Notes: generated by a model not told the origin, from the sequence alone. Numbered from the stretch's first letter, positions 6,540 through 14,942 are shown. The stretch: DNA of 26,578 nt from Anaerolineales bacterium (GCA_020634935.1 JACKAT010000072.1:1-26578), one strand, 5' to 3'. Translations and numbers: made by a program.

Positions 6540-9143
6540 TTGACCGCAATAACCCTCAAATCCCTACTCAACGGATACAGCGCTGAATCCGGCACCTACG
6601 ATGAATTGTGGCTCGATACTGATCAGATAAGGCCGCACTGGCAGCCTTTAATTCAAACTCTGGAAAAGATGGGACCCGATGAACTGGAGCGCTGCCGCCA
6701 GGAGGCCCACCGCCAACTGCGCGAAAACGGCGTCACTTATAATGTTCACAGTGACAGCGATAACCAGCCGCGAGTCTGGCCGCTCGATATCGTGCCGCTC
6801 ATTATCGACCCCCAGGATTGGCAGGTTATCGAGGCCGGTTTGAAACAACGGGCCGAACTGCTCAACCTGGTGCTGACCGATATCTACGGCCCCCGCACCC
6901 TGATCAAATCCGGCTTGCTGCCGATGGAGCTGATCTACAGCCACGAAGGCTTTCTGCGCGAGTGCGACGGCGTCCAACTGCCCGGCAAACACCAACTGAT
7001 TGTCTACGCCGCCGACCTGGCCCGCGGCCCCGACCGCCGCATGTGGGTTTTAGGCGACCGCACTCAGGCCCCGTCCGGAGCGGGCTACGCCCTGGAAAAC
7101 CGCACCGTGATGAACCGGGTGCTGAGCGGGCTGTTCAAAGACAACAAAATCTTCCGGCTGTCGCACTTTTTTCAGGAACTGCAAGCCGCCCTGGCCGATT
7201 TGGCCGCCGCGCGGACGTCGTCGCCGCGAGTCGTGGTTTTAACGCCCGGCCCCTACAGCGAAACTTATTTCGAGCATACCTACCTGGCCTCCTATTTGGG
7301 CTATCCCCTGGTGCAGGGCGATGACCTAACCGTGCGCGACGGCAATGTTGCCCTGAAGTCGCTGGATGGCTTGCAGCCGGTCGATGTTATCCTGCGCCGG
7401 GTGGATGATCTGTTCTGCGATCCGCTGGAACTGCGCGAGGACTCGCAGCTAGGCGTGGCCGGCCTGCTGGAAGCGACCCGCCGCCGCAACGTGGCCATCG
7501 CCAATCCGCTGGGCAGCAGCGTTTTGGAAAATCCGGGGCTAATGCCCTTTTTGCCGGGGCTGGCCCGCATCTTGCTGGGGGAAGATTTAATTTTGCCCTC
7601 GGCCGCGACCTGGTGGTGCGGCCAGCCCATCGAGCGCGATTACGTCATCACCCATCTCGATGAACTGGTCATTAAGCGGCTGTCGCGCCTGCCTTACACC
7701 CGCACCCTGTTTGGGGCGCAGTTGAGCCGCAAAGAAAAGGAAGCGCTGATCAATCAGATTAAAGCTCAGCCTTATTTATACGTAGGCCAGGAGCAGGTTA
7801 GTTTTTCGACCACACCCTCGCTGGTCAACAACCACCTTGAGGCGCGGCACGCCGTGGTGCGCTGTTTTCTGGTGGCCCGCAAAAACGATTACACCGTCAT
7901 GCCCGGCGGCTTGACCCGCAGCGCCCCCCGGCGCGGCGACTTTATCGTCTCGAACCAGGCCGGCGGCATTAGCAAGGATACCTGGGTGCTGACCTCCGAG
8001 CCGCAGAAGCACACCAGTTTGTGGATCCAGCCCCAGCGCGTCGAGCGCGCCTTTAAAGCCAGCTATCACTTGCCCAGCCGGGCCGCCGAAAACCTATATT
8101 GGGTGGGCCGTTATGCCGAGCGAGCCGAGGCCACCGCCCGCCTGCTGCGGGTTATCCTGACCTACGTTAACGACGGTGAACCCTTTGGCGAAGCCGATGA
8201 AGTTGAAGCCGCCACCTTGCCCTTCCTGCTCCGCGCCCTCACCCAGGTAACGATGACCTATCCCGGCTTTGTGGGCAAGGGCAGCAAAGCCCGGCTGGCT
8301 AATCCCATCGATGAACTGCGCTCGGTGACGCTCGACGGCCAGCGCACCGGCAGCTTGCTGTCCAACGTCAAGGCCATGCTGCAAGCGGCCTACACCGTGC
8401 GCGATTTGTGGTCAACCGACACCTGGCGGGTGATTAACGACATTGAAACGCCCTGGCACAGCGACCCGGACGATAAGAAAATGGGGCTGCCGGCTGTTCA
8501 AAACAACCTCAACCGGGTGGTGACCACCTTAATGGCCTTTGCCGGCCTCAACTCCGAGAGCATGACCCACGAAGCCGGCTGGCTGCTGCTGGATACCGGC
8601 CGGCGGCTGGAGCGGGCGCTGCTGACCATCTCGTTGATCCGGACCACGTTGGGAGCCAAGTGCCAGGAGCCGGTCAGCAATATGCTGCTCGACGCGGTGC
8701 TGCGGACCACCGAGAACGTCATCACCTATCGCCGCCGCTATCGCTCTTATTTGCAAATTCAAACGGTGCTGGACTTGCTGCTGCTCGACCCGACCAACCC
8801 GCGCTCGCTGATTTACCAGTTGGATCGCCTCCAAACTCACATCGAGAAGATGCCGCGTGACAAAACCACCTACCGGCTGGGCGACGAGGAGCGGCTAATT
8901 CTGGAAGCCTCGACCCGGCTGCGCCTATCGGATACCACCGGTTTGACCCAGACCGACAGCGGCTCCTTTTTGCATAAAAATCTCGACGATTTTATGAGTT
9001 ATCTGACTAACCTACTCAGCCATCTATCCAACGTTATTACCGAACATTACTTTACCCATACCCGCGTGCCGCACCAGTTACTGTCGGCCATTCCACCGGA
9101 ACTGCCCATCGAAACTGATGACGACCTGAAACAGATTGCTTAA
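6540..9143 (+). CDS. Circularly permuted ATP-grasp / alpha-E fusion protein
   Basis: This 867-aa protein joins two families that are often separate genes. Residues 1 to about 490 form a circularly permuted type 2 ATP-grasp domain (RENGVTYNVHSD, RTQAPSGAGYALENR, LTPGPYSETYFEH, PVDVILRRVDD, SAATWWCGQ). Residues from about 510 to 820 form the alpha-E helical domain (SRAAENLYWVGRYAERAE). By family knowledge the ATP-grasp part is an amide or peptide ligase, probably working with the transglutaminase encoded next. The substrate is unknown. The start is a TTG with AGG about 8 bases upstream. The first in-frame ATG (residue 44) would remove conserved N-terminal sequence, so TTG is preferred. The start is the least certain point. 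Confidence 0.93.
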   Translation: MTAITLKSLLNGYSAESGTYDELWLDTDQIRPHWQPLIQTLEKMGPDELERCRQEAHRQLRENGVTYNVHSDSDNQPRVWPLDIVPLIIDPQDWQVIEAGLKQRAELLNLVLTDIYGPRTLIKSGLLPMELIYSHEGFLRECDGVQLPGKHQLIVYAADLARGPDRRMWVLGDRTQAPSGAGYALENRTVMNRVLSGLFKDNKIFRLSHFFQELQAALADLAAARTSSPRVVVLTPGPYSETYFEHTYLASYLGYPLVQGDDLTVRDGNVALKSLDGLQPVDVILRRVDDLFCDPLELREDSQLGVAGLLEATRRRNVAIANPLGSSVLENPGLMPFLPGLARILLGEDLILPSAATWWCGQPIERDYVITHLDELVIKRLSRLPYTRTLFGAQLSRKEKEALINQIKAQPYLYVGQEQVSFSTTPSLVNNHLEARHAVVRCFLVARKNDYTVMPGGLTRSAPRRGDFIVSNQAGGISKDTWVLTSEPQKHTSLWIQPQRVERAFKASYHLPSRAAENLYWVGRYAERAEATARLLRVILTYVNDGEPFGEADEVEAATLPFLLRALTQVTMTYPGFVGKGSKARLANPIDELRSVTLDGQRTGSLLSNVKAMLQAAYTVRDLWSTDTWRVINDIETPWHSDPDDKKMGLPAVQNNLNRVVTTLMAFAGLNSESMTHEAGWLLLDTGRRLERALLTISLIRTTLGAKCQEPVSNMLLDAVLRTTENVITYRRRYRSYLQIQTVLDLLLLDPTNPRSLIYQLDRLQTHIEKMPRDKTTYRLGDEERLILEASTRLRLSDTTGLTQTDSGSFLHKNLDDFMSYLTNLLSHLSNVITEHYFTHTRVPHQLLSAIPPELPIETDDDLKQIA

Positions 9144-9151
9144 AACCAGGG

Positions 9152-9205
9152 GTAAGGGGTAGGTAGTAGGGATTAAGGGAAAAACCCCTACTACCTGCTA
9201 CTTAC
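9152..9205. repeat. Long hairpin between ATP-grasp and transglutaminase genes
   Basis: GTAAGGGGTAGGTAGTAGGG (9152-9171) pairs with CCCTACTACCTGCTACTTAC (9186-9205) over 16 of 20 positions, with an uninterrupted 11-bp inner stem. No T-run follows. It fills most of the 101-base gap and could lower read-through or stabilise mRNA ends. Confidence 0.6.
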
Positions 9206-9244
9206 CCCCTACCCCTCATCATACGTCCTAATCCGAGCCATTAC

Positions 9245-10165
9245 ATGAAATACCGTATCATTCACAAAACAGAATACATTTACGACGAGCCGGCCAGCCT
9301 GTGCTACAACGAAGCCCGCTTGCAGCCGCGTTCGCTGTCGCACCCGATGTTTGAGCAAATATGTCTCGACATGCAGCTTACGGTGGAGCCGCCCTACAGC
9401 GATTACCGGGAACGGGCCGACTTTTTCGGCAACCATGTGTTGTACTTTACCGTCCCCCAATCTCACGAACAGATGATTATCACCGCCACCAGCGTGGTCC
9501 AGGTCGATCCGGTGTGGGATAAAGGCCGGACCGTACCCCGGTCTGACCTGCTGGAAAAAGACGCCCGAAGCAGTCCGGCCTGGGAAATCGTCCGCGACCA
9601 ACTGCAAATCGACCTGGCCATTGATACGGTCAATGCCCGGCAGTTTGTGATGAATTCGCCGCTGGTGACGGTCTCGCCGGAGGTGGCGGCCTACGTCGCC
9701 CCGTCCTTTGGCAAAGGCCGGCCCATTTTAGACGCTACCTATGATTTAATGCAGCGCATCTTCTATGAGTTCGATTTTGTGCCGGGGGTGACGACCATTG
9801 CCACGCCGCTGGCCGAGGTGCTGGAGAAGCGGCGCGGGGTCTGCCAGGACTTTGCCCACTTGATGGTCGCCTGCATGCGGGCCAAAGGACTGGCCGCCCG
9901 CTATATGAGCGGTTACATCGAGACCCTACCGCCGCCCGGTGAGGAAAAACTGGCCGGGGCCGACGCCTCGCACGCCTGGTGCGCGGTGTTTGTGCCGGGC
10001 CAGGGTTGGATCGATTTCGATCCCACCAACAACCTCATCCCCAAAGATCAGCACATCGTTCTGGGCTGGGGCCGCGACTTTTCCGATGTGACTCCGCTCA
10101 AAGGCGTCTTTTTCAGCCACGGCCAGCACAAGCTGCAAGTGGAAGTTGATGTGATGCGCATTTAA
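9245..10165 (+). CDS. Transglutaminase-like cysteine protease
   Basis: This 306-aa protein has the N-terminal beta-sandwich found in bacterial transglutaminase-like proteins (YRIIHKTEYIYDEPASLCYN at residues 3-22, then LQPR) and a catalytic core. The likely catalytic triad is Cys200 (RRGVCQDFAH), His243 (ASHAWCAVF) and Asp259 (IDFDPTNN). Proteins of this family hydrolyse or transfer peptide amides. There is no signal peptide, so it is probably cytoplasmic. In many bacteria it sits beside the ATP-grasp and alpha-E genes, as here, and this conserved neighbourhood is thought to make and process a small peptide-like product. The ATG has no strong Shine-Dalgarno sequence, and a long hairpin lies in the 101-base gap before it. 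Confidence 0.92.
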   Translation: MKYRIIHKTEYIYDEPASLCYNEARLQPRSLSHPMFEQICLDMQLTVEPPYSDYRERADFFGNHVLYFTVPQSHEQMIITATSVVQVDPVWDKGRTVPRSDLLEKDARSSPAWEIVRDQLQIDLAIDTVNARQFVMNSPLVTVSPEVAAYVAPSFGKGRPILDATYDLMQRIFYEFDFVPGVTTIATPLAEVLEKRRGVCQDFAHLMVACMRAKGLAARYMSGYIETLPPPGEEKLAGADASHAWCAVFVPGQGWIDFDPTNNLIPKDQHIVLGWGRDFSDVTPLKGVFFSHGQHKLQVEVDVMRI

Positions 10166-10195
10166 TTGTGGAGCGACAATGCTGGCTCATAACCA

Positions 10196-10250
10196 GGAGC
10201 GACAAAGCAAGCTTTGTCAAAGAAAAGGTCAAAGTAAACTTTGACGCTCC
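10196..10250. repeat. GGAGCG double-hairpin repeat, copy 3 (divergent)
   Basis: Outer GGAGCG and CGCTCC arms are intact, as are ACAAAGC-AA-GCTTTGT and GTCAAAGT-AA-ACTTTGAC. The linker is shorter (AAAGAAAAG) than in copies 1, 2 and 4, so the element is 55 bases. A partial extra arm, GGAGCGACAATGCTGGCT, lies just upstream at 10170. The gap 10166-10504 holds this and the next repeat and no gene. Confidence 0.75.
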
Positions 10251-10289
10251 AGATTTTTATCCCTGAGTTCGGAAAATAGATGGACTCCG

Positions 10290-10447
10290 TGTCATTTCGC
10301 AGCGATAGCGGAGAAATCCCTATGGCAATTCAATAGAAAGTGATTCGGCTGGAAAAATTTGAAGCGGCAAGCGCCATTTTTTCCCGGCGAAGGCTTAATT
10401 GACGGGAATGCCTGAGGGATTTCTCTGCCTCCGGCTACGAAATGACA
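10290..10447. repeat. TGTCATTTCG...CGAAATGACA inverted-repeat element
   Basis: A perfect 10-bp terminal inverted repeat encloses further paired arms (GAGAAATCCCT near 10311 and AGGGATTTCTC near 10415). The same theme recurs at 23904-23998. A wider GAGTTCG (10265) / CGAACTC (10465) pair may mark an outer boundary, but this is short enough to be chance. Confidence 0.7.
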
Positions 10448-10504
10448 TGCTTGACTTTAATTATCGAACTCTGACTTTTATCATTACGAGAAGGTAACAA
10501 ACTT

Positions 10505-11155
10505 ATGATCGAAGCCATTATTTTTGACATGGACGGCCTGTTGGTCGACTCCGAACCCGTGTGGAACCAGGCGCGGGTCGATTTGGCCGCCAGCGTGGGC
10601 CAAGATTGGAATAAAGATGATCATAAAGCGGTGATGGGCGTCAGCACCCAAGAGTGGGTCGATTATATGCAGCGCCGGCTCGAACTGGATCTGTCGCCGG
10701 ATGAGATTCAGCACGAAATCATCAGCCGGATGGCCGCCCTTTATGAAGGGGGCATTCCCTTCTTACCCGGCGCGATTGAGGCCGTGGACTTAGCCGCCCA
10801 ACACTATCCGGTGGCGCTGGCCTCCGGTTCGCACCGCAGCTTAATCGATATCGTCATCGCCCACCCGGCCCTGCGCGGCAAATTCCAGGTGGTTTTGGCC
10901 GCCGATGAAGTGGGGGCCGGCAAACCCGATCCGGCCGTCTATCTGGAGGCGGCCCGGCGGTTGGGCGTCGATCCCACCCGCTGCGTCTGTCTGGAAGACT
11001 CCGGCAACGGTATTCTGGCCGGCGTCCGGGCCGGGATGATCGTCATCGCCGCCCCCGACGTCCGCTTTCTCCCCGCCGAGGATATTCTGGCCCAAGTTGA
11101 TATTGTGCTGGCCTCGTTGACCGATTTTTCGCTTGACCTCATTGAGATGGAGTAG
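10505..11155 (+). CDS. HAD-family hydrolase (phosphoglucomutase/phosphatase-like)
   Basis: A 216-aa haloacid dehalogenase-like hydrolase with all four motifs: DMDGLLVDSE (nucleophile Asp8, acid/base Asp10), ASGSH (Ser107), GKPDP (Lys140) and CLEDSGNGI (Glu164-Asp165). The helical cap between motifs I and II (about residues 16-85) is of the C1 type, as in beta-phosphoglucomutase and small sugar-phosphate phosphatases. The substrate cannot be told from sequence. It is cytoplasmic. An AAGG lies 10 bases before the ATG. The gene has its own upstream gap full of repeats, so it is probably transcribed separately from the transglutaminase gene. Confidence 0.93.
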   Translation: MIEAIIFDMDGLLVDSEPVWNQARVDLAASVGQDWNKDDHKAVMGVSTQEWVDYMQRRLELDLSPDEIQHEIISRMAALYEGGIPFLPGAIEAVDLAAQHYPVALASGSHRSLIDIVIAHPALRGKFQVVLAADEVGAGKPDPAVYLEAARRLGVDPTRCVCLEDSGNGILAGVRAGMIVIAAPDVRFLPAEDILAQVDIVLASLTDFSLDLIEME

Positions 11156-11160
11156 CCGGA

Positions 11161-11234
11161 GTAGGTTGGAGTCGAGGGACGAGACCCAACACGCCCGCCC
11201 GCAACTGTCGGGTTTCGTCCCTCAATCCGACCTA
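11161..11234. repeat. GTAGGT...ACCTAC hairpin repeat, copy 4 (extended)
   Basis: The longest copy: outer GTAGGTTGGA and TCCGACCTA arms, with an inner stem GAGGGACGAGACCC paired to GGGTTTCGTCCCTC. It begins six bases after the HAD hydrolase stop and may act as a transcript end, though no T-run follows. Confidence 0.65.
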
Positions 11235-11343
11235 TGTTTACTGGCGATGGCGTTGATGAAAGAAAATAACTGTGTTAGATTAATCTCTAATTTCCCAATC
11301 TCTAAGCTCCATTTCTCATCCTCCAATAATAGAAGAGGTAACT

Positions 11344-11946
11344 ATGTCTCACTTTAATCGTTTACTCGAATTCTATCAAAGCGGCTCAGTACCCTGGGAC
11401 CAACCCGATCCGCCGCCGGAGGTGATGGCCTTTGTGCCGACGCTGCCGGTGGGCCGGGCGCTCGATTTAGGTACGGGCCTGGGGCGGGCGGCGTTATATA
11501 TGGCCGGTCTGGGCTGGCAGGTTGACGCTATCGACTTTATCCCCCAAGCCATTATCGAAGCCACCGCCCGCGCCGAGCGGGTCGGGCTGGCCGATCAGAT
11601 TCGTTTTCACTTGAGTCCGGTCAGCCAACTCGATTTTTTAACCGAGGCCTACGACTTTGCCCTCGATGTCGGCTGCGCCCACAGTTTCGGCCTGGATGAG
11701 TTGCGGACGTATCACCACGAGCTGCGGCGTTTGCTCAAACCGGGCGCGTATTACCTGCTCTTTGCCCATCTAAATGAAATCGAACCCGACCCGGACGCCC
11801 GCCGTTGGTTGGACGAAGCCGATCTGCGCCAGGTGTTCAGCGACGGCTTCGCGCTGGAGCGGGTCGAGTACGGCCAGACGCAGGTCGGCGATCAGTCGCC
11901 CTGGCGATCGGCCTGGTTTTGGTTCAGGCGAGACCCAGATCAATAA
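11344..11946 (+). CDS. Class I SAM-dependent methyltransferase
   Basis: A 200-aa protein with the SAM-binding motif LDLGTGLGRAALYMA (residues 40-54), followed by VDAIDFIPQAI (the ribose-binding acidic strand) and later YDFALDVGCAHSF and LLKPGAYYLLFAH, as in thiopurine- and tellurite-resistance-type small-molecule methyltransferases. The substrate is not predictable. There is no membrane segment. An AGAGG ribosome binding site lies 5 bases before the ATG. The gene is monocistronic: a terminator-like hairpin at 12248-12284 appears to be its original end, now pushed away by two small inserted elements. Confidence 0.9.
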   Translation: MSHFNRLLEFYQSGSVPWDQPDPPPEVMAFVPTLPVGRALDLGTGLGRAALYMAGLGWQVDAIDFIPQAIIEATARAERVGLADQIRFHLSPVSQLDFLTEAYDFALDVGCAHSFGLDELRTYHHELRRLLKPGAYYLLFAHLNEIEPDPDARRWLDEADLRQVFSDGFALERVEYGQTQVGDQSPWRSAWFWFRRDPDQ

Positions 11947-11952
11947 TTAAGT

Positions 11953-12075
11953 CAGGACTTACGCAAAAACCCAGGTGACAGTCACTTATTGTCAATAAAT
12001 TAGCCTCGGAGTGGTCCAAACAGGTCGATTTAGCGGGTTTAAGTGACTGTCACCTTTGGAACGGTGTAAGTCCTG
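11953..12075. mobile_element. MITE-like element A, 123 bp, 5-bp target duplication
   Basis: Terminal inverted repeats CAGGACTTACGCA and GGTGTAAGTCCTG (11 of 13 positions pair) are flanked by the direct repeat TAAGT (11948-11952 and 12076-12080). Inside is a second perfect inverted pair, GGTGACAGTCACTT (11974) and AAGTGACTGTCACC (12041). There is no coding capacity. A related copy is at 21239-21370. Confidence 0.75.
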
Positions 12076-12113
12076 TAAGTTACCGATGCCAGCGGTTAGC
12101 TAAATAAAAAATG

Positions 12114-12247
12114 GTAAGCATTCAGCCCTTAGCTGGCAGCTATCAGCTTTTGGCTTATTTTGGCAAATATTTGGTTACATAGTCGGTCATGAAAGCCCAG
12201 ATGTTATCTTTAGCGTTAAAGCTGACGGCTGATAGCTGAACGCTTAC
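12114..12247. mobile_element. MITE-like element, 134 bp, 8-bp target duplication
   Basis: Terminal inverted repeats GTAAGCATTCAGC and GCTGAACGCTTAC pair over 12 of 13 positions, with more pairing inside (AGCTATCAGC and GCTGATAGCT). The flanking direct repeat AAAAAATG occurs at 12106-12113 and 12248-12255. The right copy is the left arm of the terminator that follows. It has no coding capacity. Confidence 0.75.
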
Positions 12248-12284
12248 AAAAAATGTCCAGATGCGTATGGTCTGGACATTTTTT
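12248..12284. terminator. Bidirectional intrinsic terminator
   Basis: AAAAAATGTCCAGA (12248-12261) and TCTGGACATTTTTT (12271-12284) form a perfect 14-bp stem with a 9-base loop, and the T-run is built in at the base. It is the probable end of the methyltransferase transcript. Confidence 0.85.
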
Positions 12285-12375
12285 ATTTGACTTAAACTGA
12301 GATTTACCTGGCAGGCGTTTACTCGTGGTATCCGTCAAATGAATACTTCTACGTGACCTGAAAGGAAAATTTACG

Positions 12376-13116
12376 ATGCGTATGGCAATTGAAACATTCA
12401 ATTTAACCCGCCGTTATGAAGATAACGTGGCCGTTGATAACCTGACGCTGAGGGTGCCGCAAGGCGAGATATTCGGTTTTTTGGGACATAACGGGGCGGG
12501 AAAAACCACCACCATTAGTATGTTGACCACCCTGCTGCTGCCCACCTCCGGCACCGCCGCCATATTTGGCCACGATATTCGCCAAGAAAATTTGCAAGTG
12601 CGGCAGCATATTGGCTATGTGCCGGAGAATGTGCGGCTGTACAACGATTTAACCGTGGCCGAGAATCTCCAATTTTTTGCCGCTTTATCCGGTGTATCCG
12701 CTGCCCCCCAACGCATTATCGAAGTTTTGGAGCTGTTAGGCCATCCTGAGTGGCGCGGCTTACGGGTGGGTGAACTTTCAAAAGGGATGCGCCAGCGGAT
12801 AGGCCTTGCCCAGGCCCTCCTGCACCGGCCCTCGATCTTATTTTTGGACGAGCCGGCGTCCGGTCTCGATCCGGAAGGCACCCGCGCTATTAGCGATTTG
12901 ATTGTGTGGCTGAATGAGGAGTTTGGCATCACCGTTTTTATGAATACCCACCAACTGGCCGAAGTTACCAAGCTGTGTACCAGTATCGGCATTATGAACC
13001 ACGGCCGGCTGGTGATGGCCGATACGCTTAAAAATGTGCTGGCTCGCTTTCCTGACCACCACTCGCTGGAAGAAATTTATCTGGAGGTTGAGCGGCAAGA
13101 AAGGAGCCGGGCATGA
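12376..13116 (+). CDS. ABC transporter ATP-binding protein
   Basis: A 246-aa ATPase of the ABC-2 exporter type. Walker A is GHNGAGKT (Lys43), the signature is LSKGM (residues 134-138), Walker B is ILFLDEP (Asp158, Glu159), and the H-loop is NTHQ (His192). The Q-loop region reads IGYVPENVRLY. The C-terminal tail LEEIYLEVE is typical of ATPases paired with separate multi-span permeases. It would drive export of an unknown substrate with the permeases encoded at 13113 and 16200. An AAGGAAA lies upstream of the ATG, and a second ATG two codons later is also possible. The stop overlaps the next start as ATGA, so the two are translationally coupled. Confidence 0.95.
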   Translation: MRMAIETFNLTRRYEDNVAVDNLTLRVPQGEIFGFLGHNGAGKTTTISMLTTLLLPTSGTAAIFGHDIRQENLQVRQHIGYVPENVRLYNDLTVAENLQFFAALSGVSAAPQRIIEVLELLGHPEWRGLRVGELSKGMRQRIGLAQALLHRPSILFLDEPASGLDPEGTRAISDLIVWLNEEFGITVFMNTHQLAEVTKLCTSIGIMNHGRLVMADTLKNVLARFPDHHSLEEIYLEVERQERSRA

Positions 13117-14048
13117 ACGCCATCGCCCTCATCGCCCGCAAAGAGTTTCAAGCCGCCTTTCGGAACCGACTTTTTATCACCATCACGGTGCTGTTTCTGG
13201 CGATGTCTATCCTCTCGGTTTACATTGGCAGCGTGACCAAACGAACCGAACTGCGCGTTTACAACCAGACGGTTGCCTCGCTCACGGCTCAGGGGGTAAC
13301 GGCGCTGCCGCCGCAGCCGGAAATCCACACGTTGACCATCCTCTCCAACCTGACCGAATACGTTAGCATTGTCGGCGCGATCCTGGCGGTGGTGCTGGGT
13401 TACAACGCCCTGATCGAAGAGAAGGAATCGGGGGGACTGAAGCTCATTCTTTCCCGGCCGGTCTATCGCGATCAACTCCTGACCGGCAAGCTGTTGGGCA
13501 ACGCGGCGGTCATCGCGGTGCTGTTAGGGCTGGTGTTTGTGTTCAACCTGGCCTTGCTGGTTCTAATCGGCGGCATCTGGCCGACGCTGGGTGAAGTTGG
13601 GCGGCTACTGAGCTTTGTGGGGCTAGCCTTTGCCTATATGTTGATTTTTCTGAGCCTGGCCATGCTGCTGAGTATTCGGATGCAGAACAGCGCTGCGGTC
13701 TTTTTGGTCTCGCTGGTGGCCTGGATGCTGCTTAGCTTTGTCATTCCCCAAATGGCTGAAACGATGATGGCCAACAGCACCGTGATCAACAGTATCAGCG
13801 GGGCCACCAACCAAATTCCGCAAGACACGGCCGCCTCGCAAGCCCTCAATTTTCTGTCGCCCACGTGGCACCTACGCTCTATGGGTGAACAATTGCTGGA
13901 AGCCGCTCCCGGCAGCGTGATTCTGAAGACGGGGACACTCATCGGGCATTGGCTGCTCACCTTGTTCGCCTTGCTGATTCCTTCCATTGTGTTTATGGCC
14001 GCCGGATATATCACCTTTCTGCGCGACGAAACTCTAACGCTGGAGTAG
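13113..14048 (+). CDS. ABC-2 type permease, first of two paralogues
   Basis: A 311-aa membrane protein beginning with the cytoplasmic ARKEFQAAFRNRLF, then about six membrane helices (first at residues 22-40; others near 85-105, 130-155, 168-190, 195-215 and 275-300). An extracytoplasmic loop of about 40 residues follows helix 1. The segment LILSRPVYRDQLLTGKLLGN is nearly identical in the second permease at 16200, showing common origin. It forms the membrane part of the exporter with the ATPase whose gene it overlaps by four bases. The layout is that of the NosY/YhgE-like ABC-2 permeases. The substrate is unknown. Confidence 0.92.
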   Translation: MNAIALIARKEFQAAFRNRLFITITVLFLAMSILSVYIGSVTKRTELRVYNQTVASLTAQGVTALPPQPEIHTLTILSNLTEYVSIVGAILAVVLGYNALIEEKESGGLKLILSRPVYRDQLLTGKLLGNAAVIAVLLGLVFVFNLALLVLIGGIWPTLGEVGRLLSFVGLAFAYMLIFLSLAMLLSIRMQNSAAVFLVSLVAWMLLSFVIPQMAETMMANSTVINSISGATNQIPQDTAASQALNFLSPTWHLRSMGEQLLEAAPGSVILKTGTLIGHWLLTLFALLIPSIVFMAAGYITFLRDETLTLE

Positions 14049-14058
14049 GAGGCCAACG

Positions 14059-14856
14059 ATGAAACGGATGATCGTTTTACTGTGGTTGAGTGTCGCCCTA
14101 TTCAGCATTTGCACGGCACGGGTTAGGGCTGATGAGATTACGCTGACCCAAACGGTACAGGCCGGACTGATGGCCCAGTATCCGCTAGAAATTCACAACG
14201 ACAGCAGTGTCGATCACCATTATCAACTGGCTATCGACGGGTTGCCGCGATTACTGACGGCTACATTTGTCCAGAGTGGACCGGTGCTGGACAGCGTCAC
14301 GGTTCCGGCTAACAGTTACGAACCGGTTAAACTGCGAGTAGAGGTGCCGGCCGAAACGCCGGTAGGCCATTACACGGCTCAATTCACGGCTACCCGTGAT
14401 GACGGCCTCTCTCTGGTTTACCCGGTCACCTTGAATGTAGAGAATACCTATGCCGTCCAAATCATCAGTCAAAACGTTAACGTCAACACCTTTAGCGGCC
14501 AAGAATTTACTTTTGAGGCTACCGTGGCTAACACCGGAGCGGCTCCGGTTACAAACTTATCGCTTAAAGTGGGTACGCCGGCCAAGTGGGTGACGCAAAT
14601 TGAGCCGGCGGTTGTGGACCAACTGGCAGCGAATGCCAACATCACCTACCAGGTGCGGGTGTTAGTGCCGGCGTCGCAAATCACCATTGACCAGCCCGTG
14701 CCGCTCACCGTTACCGGCGACCAGGTCAGCAGCCCCGAAAGCACGATCATGGTGCGGGTGCAGAAAAGCCCCAACTACTTGATTGCGGCCGGAGCGGTTA
14801 TGGGCCTGGCTGTGGCTGGGATGCTTATCTATTTTAGAATGAAAGGCCGTCGCTAG
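14059..14856 (+). CDS. Exported, membrane-anchored NEW3-like protein
   Basis: A 265-aa protein with a signal peptide (residues 1 to about 24, MKRMIVLLWLSVALFSICTA), two beta-sandwich domains of the NEW3/COG1470 type (about 25-130 and 132-232; for example VPAETPVGHYTAQFTAT and TFEATVANTGAAPVTNLSL), and a C-terminal membrane anchor (YLIAAGAVMGLAVAGMLIYF) followed by a basic tail. The protein therefore sits outside the cell, tethered to the membrane. It begins 10 bases after the first permease, so it belongs to the transporter operon, perhaps as an extracytoplasmic partner or substrate-binding piece. The partner role is inferred. Confidence 0.88.
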   Translation: MKRMIVLLWLSVALFSICTARVRADEITLTQTVQAGLMAQYPLEIHNDSSVDHHYQLAIDGLPRLLTATFVQSGPVLDSVTVPANSYEPVKLRVEVPAETPVGHYTAQFTATRDDGLSLVYPVTLNVENTYAVQIISQNVNVNTFSGQEFTFEATVANTGAAPVTNLSLKVGTPAKWVTQIEPAVVDQLAANANITYQVRVLVPASQITIDQPVPLTVTGDQVSSPESTIMVRVQKSPNYLIAAGAVMGLAVAGMLIYFRMKGRR

Positions 14857-14901
14857 GCCGGCTAAATTGTTGTCATCATAACCACGGGTTTCCACCCGGC
14901 C

Positions 14902-14942
14902 GCGGTTTTCACGTGAGGCTAAATTTATAGCCTTCGAACCGC
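14902..14942 (+). promoter_or_regulatory. Nested hairpin in the leader of the DUF347 gene
   Basis: GCGGTT (14902) pairs with AACCGC (14937), enclosing GGCTA (14917) paired with TAGCC (14928). It sits 30 bases before the DUF347 start. No riboswitch class that I know matches, so a function is speculative. Confidence 0.35.
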
